Origin: Prunella strophiata
Taxonomy: Eukaryota > Chordata > Aves > Passeriformes > Prunellidae
NCBI GenBank assembly: GCA_036583965.1
Contig: JAZBQD010000015.1
Span: 90,073,809-90,137,808, forward strand
Length of the DNA: 64,000 nt
Reading direction: 5' to 3'
Of this stretch, positions 37,621 to 47,335 are shown piece after piece. The notes below the pieces were generated by a model. It saw only the letters and a list, made by a program, of their open reading frames with translations. It searched no databases and was not told where the DNA came from. Each line of letters starts with the position of its first letter. The stretch's first letter is position 1. The position numbers and the translations under genes were made by a program.

Positions 37621-39239
37621 GCTCCACTTTATCCTGACAAAACCATGAAGGGTTTAAGGCCATTTACCTGCTGACAGGGTAAAACCAAAGTCCCAATTCA
37701 GTGGGAAAGGCCAAGAATCAGATGTTGCTAGGCAAGCTGAAAGTAAAAGGTTGCTTTCAAAAATAGTGGCGAGGGGGGGAGGGCAAAGCCAGGAGGTAGA
37801 CATCAAAATATCTCTCTACAATGGAACCAAGGAATAAATTTCCCACCTTCTTTTCTGCTGTAGCAGAATTTTTGGGATTTTCTGGTTTTGTTTTGGTGTG
37901 TTTTTTTAATTTGTGTTTCATTTTTAATATAAAAGTCACTATTTAGAGAAGTAAGTTGTAGGCAAGATGTAGTGCTACAAAAGAATTAGTTCTTTCATGG
38001 AGTTCAACACTCAAAACAAGCCACTTGTCTCCAGGGGCTCACTCTCTTGGAATGCAGACAACCTGCCAGATTCACCTTTAAAAAACAATGACAGTACCAA
38101 AGGAGAGCAGGGGAAGACCTTACACTGCTTTGAATAACACCGTGGGAATCCACATTACACAAACGCTGGGTTTGCTTTACTTTCTTTCCTTGTCCTTTAC
38201 TGCAGTACAAAAATTTGTAACTCTATCCACAAGGTTTTTTTCTACATACACATTTGAGAATCTTCACATTAAAATATAGAAATAACACCATATTCCAAGA
38301 TACTGAAATTCATTTCTCCCACCAGAGTGGATAATGCTCAATGTATTGCTAAATTACACACAGAGCACCAAAATAAATCTCATCACACTATCCTGTTTGA
38401 AATCTTAGCCTTGAAGGTGAATTTCTCTTCTGATGGCATCTCAGCCATCTCAAGTCCCTCAAGTTCTTGACTTTCACCTCCAAACATGAGACAGAAATAC
38501 TGAAATTCCTGAGACTCTAAGGTGCTGCAGAGGGGAAATGAAGTTGCAGTGCATTGAAAAGTTAAAAATTATAATAGAAGTAGCAACAATCATGCTTAGA
38601 ATAAAAAAAAAGCCTTAATATTAGAGAAGAGGATTAACAGTGCAGCCCAGTGTTTGACAAATGGTTATCTGAGAAAATGAAGAAGTAATGCAAGGAAAGT
38701 GGTCCTGGATAGCTTTCTTGGTAAGCAAAGTTAACCTTTTAAGTTAGCTCTACTTCACTTACTCTTCCCTGATCTATTATACAATCACTCTGAGCAGATG
38801 CCAATTTAGCTCCAGCACCACACTCTACAAACTTCAAATCAGTCACAATAAATGATAGTGTGTGATAATAAGATATTAAAAATCTGTTACAAAGATTCAC
38901 TCACCCAGAATTCATTTTTTGGAAGATAAAACAAATCTCACAGGTAAATTCAGACACAGGATTAAAAGCTGAAATTCTCTCAGAGCAGAGTTCAACACAT
39001 GCACAGTCTACCAGGTGCAGTGTCCAGTTCCCTGATGTTATCACATGTATTTTGTGTACAGAAGTCCTTAGGTTAGATTATTGTCCATTTTCCGGAGCTA
39101 CGAAAAATATTTGGGAGCACAAACTTTTCATTTGGCTATCACAACTCACTCATGAGCTAGCTCTATTGACTACTTTGGAGTATAAGTTGATTCAGCAACA
39201 TTGATGGGAGACCATTTGTTAGGGCACTTCATGTACTTA
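37621..39239. other. Unassigned sequence
   Basis: No gene or repeat family was recognised. A minus-strand donor-like sequence (TGG then GTGAGTGA) sits at about 38888 but has no acceptor in reach. Open frames are short. Confidence 0.4.
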
Positions 39240-39862
39240 TAACCTCCCTGTTGGAGACAGGGACACCTTCCACTAGGATCAGATTGTTCAAAGCTCCATC
39301 CAGCCTGGCCTTGAACACTTCCAGGGATGGGGCATCCACAGCTTCTATGGGCAATCTGTTCCAGTGCCTCACCACTATCACAGTAAAGAATTTCTGCCTA
39401 ATATCTTGTCTAGACCTACTCTCTTCCAGTTTGCATCCATTCCCCTTTGTCCTGCCACTACATGCTCTTGTATAAAATTCCTCTCATCTTTCTTGCAGGC
39501 TCTCTCCAGGTACTGGAAGGCCACAATTTGGTCATCTCAAAGCCTTCTCTTCTCTGGGTTGAAGAAACAAAATTCTCTCAGCCTTTTCTCATAGAAGAGT
39601 TGTTTCATCCCTATAATTGTCTTGTTGGCCTCCTCTGGACATGCTCCAAAAGGTCAGTGACCTTCCTCTGCTTGAACCCCAGAGCTGGATGCAGCACTGC
39701 AGGTGGGGTCTCACCAGAGCAGAGCAGAGGGACAGAATCCCCTCTCACCCTGCTGCCCATTGCTTTGGATGCATCCCAGGAGACAATTGGTTTTCTGCTG
39801 GGTCACATTCAGCCTCTCACCCAACAGCATCTCCAATTCCCCCCAATCCTCCCTGGATTTTA
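39240..39862 (-). mobile_element. CR1 LINE fragment, long 3' region
   Basis: The plus strand shows the reverse complement of a CR1 3' part for about 620 bases, the best preserved copy in the window. Phrases in order include 'acagggacaccttccactagg', 'cctggccttgaacacttcc', 'ggatggggcatccacag', 'ccagtgcctcaccac', 'ggtactggaaggccacaa', 'cttctcttctctgggttg', 'ggcctcctctggac', 'agagctggatgcagcac', 'ggtggggtctcaccagag' and 'cctctcaccca'. It is 5'-truncated in element orientation. Overlapping open frames on the plus strand (39251-39957) are antisense to the element and have no gene meaning. Confidence 0.95.
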
Positions 39863-41489
39863 GTAATAAGAGATCTACACTGCACATAGGGAAAGTAATA
39901 TTTGATCTTCTCTACACAGTGCTTTTCTTTGGCCAATCTGCACATCATTCAGGATGAGAAGCAACTTTTCATCATTAACTGGCCAAAATAAAATATCATT
40001 TGAATGACAGCAGTGTACCTATGACTGAATAAACAGAGTTATAGATGATAGTAGTCACCCACCTCGTACCTAGAAGTCCAACAACAATGGACCCAGTGCA
40101 AAAGCACTCACACTACAGATTTACAGTTTTAGGCTCTGGTCAGAAAGTTGGCAGTTTCAGAGGCTTAAGCATTTTTGGCTCAGGTTTTTTTATAATCTAT
40201 TATAAAACATCAAGCTCTGAAGCAAGGGGTATATTTGCTGCACCAATAATGATGCTTGTTATCTCACTTCCATACTTTGTTAGTGGACATCTCAAATATT
40301 GCAAGTTCCACATTGCCACAGATTTGACCAGATCAGCAATAAAATCTTACTATAAGTGAAGAGAAATCCTCTTCAGTGGCAGATGTTCCCCCTCTAACAC
40401 ATTCTGCATTTTGGGTTTTTTCTTCTTCTAACACACTAACATCAGCTGGTGGTCTGTCACCTCACATTTACCATATCCTCTAAAAACTTTTAACAGAATT
40501 TGTCATCCAAATCTTTCCTAACTGGAATTCACTTTGCTATTCAAGGCATATATTTTGGTATTTGAACAAGTTGAATATCAGCACTGGGATTTGGGGGAAA
40601 TGGGCAACTGTTCTCTGTGTGGGAAACGGTGGAACCTGATGAGGGATTCATGTTATCTACAGCATTTATTAACTGGCAGAATATAAAGGTTTTTTTGTGT
40701 AGGCACTATTCAAGGCTCTCTGAAAGCACATTTGTTTGGAAACACTCAAAGAAACAAAAGTTTACCATAGAACAGCACAAATTTTTACCTACCAAAATTG
40801 CAACAGACCTCTCTCAAAGTCTTCAAGACTACTGAGCAAAAGCAATTGTTCTACTTAGTGCTGATATCTGTATGTTAGGCACCATAAATTGACAATTTGC
40901 TGTCAGTGCTTCCTGTAATGGGAAACAGACAAATTTATGGTAGTCAGATCAGTTTTCTGATCTGTCCGTAGCTGCTCTTGGCATAGGACTTGGAGACCTC
41001 ATTTCACTTCTACCTGCACTCCACCTCTATTCCTCTATTCACAATCTTGGAACAGATTCTGCCACAAGGCAGTAGAGCAGACAGAAGGACTGGTACAACC
41101 ACAGGGCTCCAGACAAAGTTTGTTGAGCTATCTCTACCAAGAGAAACCTGTTATGCCACTTAGGGGCTCAGATCCAGCAACTTCTGATCCCTCTGTCCCA
41201 AGAAATGTGGAATACTGTAGAACACGGCTTTTAACAACTGCATCTGAGTTGCTACAGACAAGATTTGTAGACCACTAGTTCAAGGCATTTTAGCACTAGA
41301 TGTCCTAAATTAAAATAAATGTCAAGTGCCCATAATTAAAGACTCCCAGATAATTTGAGAAATACAGTAAAGTCCAAGAAAGATCAAATATTACTAGATG
41401 TGGCCTTACACTTCACAACACAAGCAGATCAAATGGAGTTTCAGAGAGCCTTCAACACAGACAGCTAAAGACTCCTAAACAGTACTTAC
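39863..41489. other. Unassigned sequence, probable intron 3' of the candidate exon
   Basis: No repeat or gene was recognised. If the exon at 41490 is real, this is the start of its downstream intron in minus-strand transcription. The plus-strand open frame 40045-40359 (104 codons) was not recognised. Confidence 0.4.
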
Positions 41490-41633
41490 CTGCTGTCAAG
41501 ATAGACACTGCCTATCACTGTATCCCAACAGTGTTTGCTGGGATCACAGGAAATGTCATCCAAAGACTGCAGTGTGCCAGAGAGGTCTATATGGTTTTCA
41601 TCCATTAATTGGGGAGTACACAGCCATTTCCCA
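41490..41633 (-). CDS. Candidate internal coding exon, 144 bp, gene not identified
   Basis: On the minus strand an acceptor (AG preceded by a moderately pyrimidine-rich stretch) at 41634-41635 leads into 144 bases that end GACAGCAG followed by GTAAGTACT, a near-consensus donor at 41488-41489. One frame is open throughout: one base completes a split codon, then 47 codons, then two bases of the next, so entry and exit are both phase 2 and the exon is a multiple of three. The frame starts GKWLCTPQLM, continues through DENHIDLSGT, LQSLDDIS and CDPSKHCWDT, and ends VIGSVYLDS. A TAA lies just upstream in that frame, and the other frames are closed. Three cysteines and two tryptophans would suit an extracellular domain, but no family is recognised. 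Codon choice and residue mix look like real protein, unlike the chance frames elsewhere. No partner exon was found with confidence. Confidence 0.6.
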
Positions 41634-44006
41634 CTATTTTGACATTAGAAAAGGCATAAAACTAAAAGATGACTTTAATTTCTATCATCACAAATCAAAC
41701 CCCGTTTTTCCATGATTACAGAGAGGATTTGTCTCCAGCAACAGTTATCTTGTGAATTTTTTTCCCTGCATTAGAAGAACACCTTAAAGGTCAGTTTGAT
41801 AAAACCCACCCATCTCAAGACAAGTAGGACTTGTCCTCTTTCCCCTCCCAAATTTGCAGTTTATCTTAAGCTCATTAAAATCATTTTGCACTGCACAAAC
41901 TTGCTCTAAAACCAGAATCGCCACTTATAACCTTAAACGTACATTTCCTGGCTTTCAAAGTAAAACAAGCTCAGCTCTCTGGCAAATTCAAAAATCTGAC
42001 AAAAAATTTTTAGATGAAGCCAAAACATGGGCCTAAGCTTGCTGTTCCTTTTTTTCCCCTTTTGTTTGGTTACTTAGTAGTGACCATGAAGAGAAAAGAA
42101 AAGGAGGATCTGAGCAGGTCAAGCACATTTACCTTTGTTTAATTTTACTTAATAAACCAGGATAAGATTAAAATTTGGCTCATAATCTGATCTCAGGCAA
42201 ATGTTACAGTATACAAGCTCACATTACCATTATTTAGACAGACCTAGAAAATACAGCCCAAGCAACATTCTCACTACAAAACCAATAGCAGAAACTGAAG
42301 GTAGTTAGTATGTTAAAACCAGGGAAACTAATATAAATCTAGCCTGAACAGAAGTGGATTTGCATACAATACATATAGCATAAGTTATTTCTCAGGTAGC
42401 TTGGAAATATGACAACAGTTTCATTTTGCTTTGAAAAGCACAAAATATCAATTTTAAAATTAACCAAGTCAATCAGGAATGTCATATTTGAAGACAATAA
42501 AGGAAACAAAAGGAAGATAATCTTTCAGTTGATAATAAAATTCACCTTCCTTCCTGCAAAATGCAAAAAGAAGGAAAAATCCCAAAGAGTTCAGAGCAGC
42601 TATTACTACTGAGACACCAAAAGGGTGATAGTTAACATGAATTACAAGAAACATGCAACAGGCCTTCTATTTGAAATTTGTTTTTCACACAGTACAATAA
42701 CAACTGCTCCTACAAGAGAGGTCAATCTACCCACACATTAACCCCCAATCAAGCAGCACTCTGAAAATCAAAATGTGATTGCAAATTTCTTGCATGCCAA
42801 GATGAAGGAGTTTTTCATTTCACTCTATTGCTACCAGCATTTTATATTCATTATGGTCAGGGGGTGAAGTGAGAACTAGGTACTCACTGGTTCTGAATGC
42901 CAGCACTTTCTTGATTACATTACCAGAGAATTAACATACAGAACCTGTATTAAAGCAGTAGAAATGGGCTTACTTATAGCCACTTTCATAGCTGAGGATT
43001 CTATAGCAGTTTTATGTTCCAACTCAGAAGGTTAAGAGGTTAAAAAATAGCTGTATAACCTATCCATTGCTGCAAAGAAAGGTCTAAAAGATCCAGGCTT
43101 TCAGCATTACAATGACAGAAAGGCTATCTGTTTTTGTAAGCATTTCTTTAAATCACACTCAGTGGACTAGCAACCTCTGGCTTTGAGGGGGAGAGGGGTT
43201 TTTGTTTTGTTTCTTTGAAGCTGTCACTGCCAAGCTCAAAATAAAACTTAGAAAACTTCATATGACCTCCAAATCTACAGTAGGCTGCCCTATGTCCTAC
43301 CTCTTCACACTAGAAATTGCCAAAATGACAAGCTGCAATGACTCCTATAAGGTCATTACAATCTGCAAACCTTGGAGGAGATCCACTGAACACATTTTAA
43401 AAGGAAAGAGAATCTTGCCTACAGCCACAAGTGGGATAAGCAGTCTTAAGAAAGCTTAAGGCCTTAATACACTTCTTGCACAGCTTCTCTTGCCATTTAC
43501 AACATAAATGCACTCCAAGCACCCCAACCAAGAACCTAGGTAGGGAATATTTCCATAGTGGATTTATGCATTAACTCACCTGTATTAGGAGCTTGGATTT
43601 CCAATAAATGCAATAAAAGAAATGAAAAGCAAGGGGAAATACAGTGACTCTTTTACAAATGAGTCAGTGTCATGTATCTTATTAACTGTTGTTAGTTGCA
43701 TGACAGATTGTTTTGTTAATCCATCCCGAGTGTAAGTTACAAGCAGTGTATTACATAGCATTCATATAAAATAACTTGAGTCACATATCTTTTCTAAAAA
43801 TAGTTTATCTAATTTTTTATAGTGAAATTTAATCACTTCAAAGAAAATCCTTTAGAAAAAAGCTTCAGCATGGTACTACATTAACAAAGATTTACTATTT
43901 CCAAATTCTAGTTCTCTTACATATGGCCAGTTTACACAGTGGGCTGAGTGACCTTCAGGTGCTTCCAGGTGCAAGAAAAAAGGAATGCCAGTCAGAGCTG
44001 TAAACT
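41634..44006. other. Unassigned sequence, probable intron 5' of the candidate exon
   Basis: No repeat or gene was recognised. A minus-strand donor-like CAG then GTGAGT lies at about 43578 but offers only a 12-base segment after its nearest acceptor, which contains TAA in the phase needed to join the exon at 41490. Open frames are short. Confidence 0.4.
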
Positions 44007-44492
44007 TTGGAGGCAGTAGCTGAGCTCACTCCATTCTTTGCTCTACAGGATCAACCAAAACAATTTACTAAAAAAATTTCACTAAAAAAGGAAACAATGT
44101 CAACAGTGTCCTATTCAATATTGCGCAAGACGTGCCTTGTTGTGAGCGATCCAATGGACATCACACACCATTCCTGCTGCCAGAACACCAGGGATGGAGC
44201 TGGCTCACCTGTGGAGCTACATCTCTACTCTTCTAGAGTCAAGCACTCCTTGACACATAACAATACAGCATTTCTATTTCCACAGATGCAGACAAGTTGG
44301 GTGAGCATTGAGGAGCCAGATTCAACAGCTGTAAAATATTCCATGGCTTCAGACAATGGGTTAGACAAACATCTGGCAAGAAAGCCATTGCTACAGGTGA
44401 TCTTGCCAAAGAATAAGGGAGATGGACTAGAGAGAGATACTGAGGAGTCCTCCAGCTGTGCTTCTAAGGTTCTCTGTTTTCTATCCTCTTGA
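44007..44492 (+). other. 161-codon open frame, not recognised
   Basis: This is an uninterrupted frame from ATG to TGA just upstream of a CR1 copy. The translation is Ser/Thr-rich with no clear domain, signal peptide or membrane segment, and no family is recognised. A minus-strand frame of 136 codons overlaps its second half. Acceptor-like sequences inside it (ending CTCTACAG at about 44049 and TTTCCACAG at about 44285) suggest nothing consistent. It is most likely chance, or part of an older degraded element extending from the CR1. Confidence 0.12.
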
Positions 44493-44640
44493 AAATGTAG
44501 GGGGAGTAAACAAACAAGTAATTGCTTCTCAATATATAGCTTATGGCAGCAAGAACAGCACTGCAGGATTTTGTGGCATTTGTACAAAGGTTCTTTTGAG
44601 AGAAAGCAGCCATCTCGTTCACTAAACAACTGCATTCAAC

Positions 44641-45385
44641 CCACCTAGCTGACAGAGGAAACCCAGATGCTGTAATCAGCAAAGCTTTTGATACTGTCTC
44701 TCACAGTATCTTTCTGGACAAAGTGTCCAGCACACAGCTGAGCAGCTAGGTTAGGTGATGGGTGAGCAACTGGCCCATAAGCTGGGCAGAGAAGGTGATA
44801 GGGAATGGGGAAGCAGGCTGGCAGCTGGTCACTAGTGGGGTTTTGCAGGGCTCCATCCTCAGCCCTCTTCAACATCTTCATTAATGACTTTCACACAGGA
44901 CTCAAAGGAATACTAGATAAGTTTGCCAGTATCAAATTAGGAGTAAGTTGTCAACTCCCTCAAGGGCAGAGAAGCCTGGCAGAGAGACCTCAACAAATCA
45001 GAGGACTGGACAATACCAACCATATGAAGCTTAACAAGGGCAAGTGCCAGATTCTGCATCTGGGATGGGGCAGCCCTGGTTGTGTGTACAGACTGGGGAA
45101 TGAGAGGATGGAGGGCAGCACTGTGGATGAGGAGGTGCTGGTCGATGGCAAGGTGAATCTGGGTCAGCAGTGCCCTGGCAGCCAGGAGGGCCACCTGTGT
45201 CCTGGAGGACATCAGGCACAGAGCATGGCCAGCTGGGCAAGGGAGGGATTGTCCTGCTCTGCTCTGGGCTGGGGCAGCCTCACCTCTGGTGCTGGGGACA
45301 GTTCTGGGTGCCACAATATAAGAAAGATAAAAAGCTACCAGAGAGCAACCAAAGGAGGTCTACAAGGATGATGAAGAGCCTCACA
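44641..45385 (+). mobile_element. CR1 LINE fragment with decayed reverse transcriptase C-terminal part
   Basis: Sense-oriented CR1 ORF2 remnant. The frame first reads SKAFDTVSH (about 44678-44704), a reverse transcriptase palm motif. After frame breaks it reads FNIFINDF, then KFASIKLG where CR1 has the FADD catalytic box, then MKLNKGKCQILHLGWG and PQYKKDKKL. The two catalytic aspartates are gone through substitutions and the loss of a codon, and a one-base shift lies near 44863. A residual open frame of 188 codons (44805-45371) spans this without stops but is a composite of shifted frames, so no active enzyme is encoded. The element is truncated at both ends, with no 3' UTR or terminal repeats. 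Confidence 0.93.
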
Positions 45386-46018
45386 TTGCTGCTATACCAA
45401 CCTTACAAAGAAGAAATTCAGCAAATACTAGAGGATTTACAGCTACTCTGATGCTACTGAGAGTCAGCATGAACAGTGACAAAAGAGGTTTTTCTGAAGA
45501 AAGGTTCTAATCAATGAGAGAAATGGAAGCATCCAGTTGTCAAGTAGTGTTATACAGCATTCTTTTTTTTTTTTTTTCCCCAGAATTTTGGCATACTAAA
45601 AGCATAGCAATAGAGAAATATAAATCCACTCCCAATAGAAGTGTCTTGCAACATCCATGGAATCACTCTATCCCAGGAGTTGTCATTCCAGAGCATTTTA
45701 CCAGTGAAGAGTTTGCTAAGAAGAACTTGTCCTTACACAGTAGCAATGAGGAAAGCAAACTAAACAGAAGCCAGGGTAGGAAAACACATATTTAAGGGTC
45801 ATTCTGACCACCTGAAATTCACTCCTGAGCATTAGTAAGTTTTTTGACAGCCACACACCTGGGTATTTCTGAAATTGATTCCTCAGATCCTATGTGTCCC
45901 TTCTTCTGAGGGCAAGGGGAACAATCATCAACATCCAAGACATCTGGGGGCTCATTAAACAGCAAGATGCAAAAGGTTGGGGGAGGGGAAAATCAGCAGT
46001 TTATTTCAGTAACAGTCA

Positions 46019-46021
<3 letters not shown>
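45386..46021. other. Unassigned sequence between CR1 and poly(A)
   Basis: No gene was recognised. It contains T16 at 45563-45578. The plus-strand open frame at 45514-45795 crosses the T-run, gives a Phe-rich segment, and is not a credible gene. Confidence 0.4.

Positions 46022-46051
<30 letters not shown>
46022..46051 (+). repeat. Poly(A) tract, A30
   Basis: An uninterrupted A run. The sequence just upstream has no recognisable gene body, and no polyadenylation hexamer is evident at the usual distance, so a retrocopy origin is not supported. Confidence 0.9.
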
Positions 46052-46052
<1 letters not shown>

Positions 46053-46189
46053 ACAACCAAAAAACCCTACCATCGTTTATAATGTAGAACTCCCTCCAAA
46101 ATTAGCTTACACACTGATATAAATTGGTTTTCTTTGTGGTCTAAAATTGACTTGCAGTTCACTACTTAGTCAGAAAATAGCTACTGAAA

Positions 46190-46340
46190 AGCCCTGGCCT
46201 CAGAGCTTTTGGACTGTGGACTCCTTTCATCGTGTAAACAAATGCTTCAGATTTAAAGCTTTCCCATAATTGTTATGCTAACCTTGGAGCGAAACCTCTC
46301 CATTTGCATTTGAAGGAGCTAAATATTAGGCAGGAAAGAA
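46190..46340. promoter_or_regulatory. Possible conserved noncoding block with a POU octamer
   Basis: A non-repetitive stretch with the canonical octamer ATTTGCAT at 46302-46309, the known recognition sequence of POU-family factors. Nearby words (TTTCATCGTGTAAAC, TTCCCATAATTG) add enhancer-like texture. The octamer alone occurs by chance about twice per 64 kb on the two strands together, so support is weak. Confidence 0.2.
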
Positions 46341-46411
46341 AGTGGTCTTTTTAAAAGCATGAGAAAATGTTCCTCCTTTTTGGTCCTCAACCATCTGGGC
46401 AGGCCCTACTC

Positions 46412-46425
46412 CTCTCTCTCTCTCT
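46412..46425 (+). repeat. Short CT dinucleotide repeat
   Basis: About seven CT units, a minor microsatellite. Confidence 0.85.
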
Positions 46426-46649
46426 GGCAAAGGCAGAGGGAAGGAAAAGGGGCACGGATGGTGGTAATCTTGCTGAAAGAGAATTAAGAAATTCCTTCAA
46501 AACATGAATGAATGAGACTTCCTATAGGGGAGGGGAGTCTGTGTTCCAAAGAGATGTGAGAGGTTGTAGGCAGGGGGGAGGGAACAGGGACACAAATACA
46601 TCAGTGAGCTAGTGAGTGATGTAAGAAGCACCTATGTTTTATTATGGTT

Positions 46650-46815
46650 TTCTCTCAACATGTTCTGGAACCCAGAGCCAGATTTCTTTATAGACCCCGC
46701 GTGTGAACCCTGCAGCTAATGGAATGTTAATGTTTCCTCTTTCACCCGTCTGAAGCTAAGAGGAGTCTTTGACTGCTTGGGCATGCATACTCCTAATGTG
46801 CATATGTATTCAGGT
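46650..46815 (+). promoter_or_regulatory. Possible conserved block with a 19-codon micro-ORF and a donor-like site
   Basis: An ATG at 46660 opens a 19-codon frame (MFWNPEPDFFIDPACEPCS) to a TAA at 46717-46719, and a good 5' splice-like site (CAG then GTGAGAAAA) lies at 46813. A pyrimidine-bearing stretch precedes the ATG. The combination could be a noncoding or 5' UTR exon, an exon with its own stop, or a conserved enhancer. Nothing here establishes transcription. Confidence 0.18.
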
Positions 46816-46831
46816 GAGAAAATTACTATGT

Positions 46832-46842
46832 GGGGGGGGGGG
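46832..46842 (+). repeat. G11 run
   Basis: An uninterrupted G run followed by an A-rich stretch (GGAAAAAGAAAAAAAAC). Confidence 0.9.
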
Positions 46843-47179
46843 AAAAAGAAAAAAAAACAAAACAGGGGAGCAGCCACAGGTTTCAGTCCCAGTTTTGTGA
46901 TATGGGAATTTCATTAAGTATTTCAGCAAGGGCAGAAAGGATAACACTTGAATAAAAAACCCGCAATTCTGAGGTTTCTAGTAATACACTTTAAATAAAA
47001 GAATTTCACAAGAAGAATCATTCTCCTTTTCAAATAGCTGTGTGTGAGAGGTCGTCCCTGTCATTGCACAGGTCAAGAGATTACTCCACTAACTGTTTAG
47101 AGTTAAAGCTGTAAGCAGTAGAATAAATATTTGATATTACCACAGTAAGCATGTAATAGTGAAAAACAAGACTGACAAC

Positions 47180-47335
47180 CTTCTTAAAAATAATCTAGGC
47201 CAAATTAACTGCTGGCACAACTCTGCTCTTGAAGTCATGCCAGCAGGGAGTTTGCTGTTACATTTTGAGCTGCTAAAGGAAGTTATCACAACAGATTTTC
47301 TCATGACAAAAACAAAAATAATTAATTGTACTGGA
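47180..47335. promoter_or_regulatory. Possible conserved noncoding block
   Basis: The stretch has CCAAATTAACTGCTGGCAC, several palindromic or homeobox-like words and AATAATTAATTG at about 47320, with no repeats. A plus frame and a minus frame are both open here for about 65-70 codons, which more likely reflects composition. The call is texture only. Confidence 0.15.

Noticed and set aside
39251..39957. Several plus-strand open frames up to 138 codons
   Set aside because: They lie antisense within the CR1 copy at 39240-39862.
43580..43591. Possible 12-bp microexon with a strong GTGAGT donor on the minus strand
   Set aside because: In the phase needed to join the exon at 41490 it contains a TAA, and the nearest acceptor lacks a close pyrimidine tract.
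44205..44260. Minus-strand CAG/GTGAGC donor
   Set aside because: The sequence upstream has stops in the relevant frames and no pyrimidine-rich acceptor.
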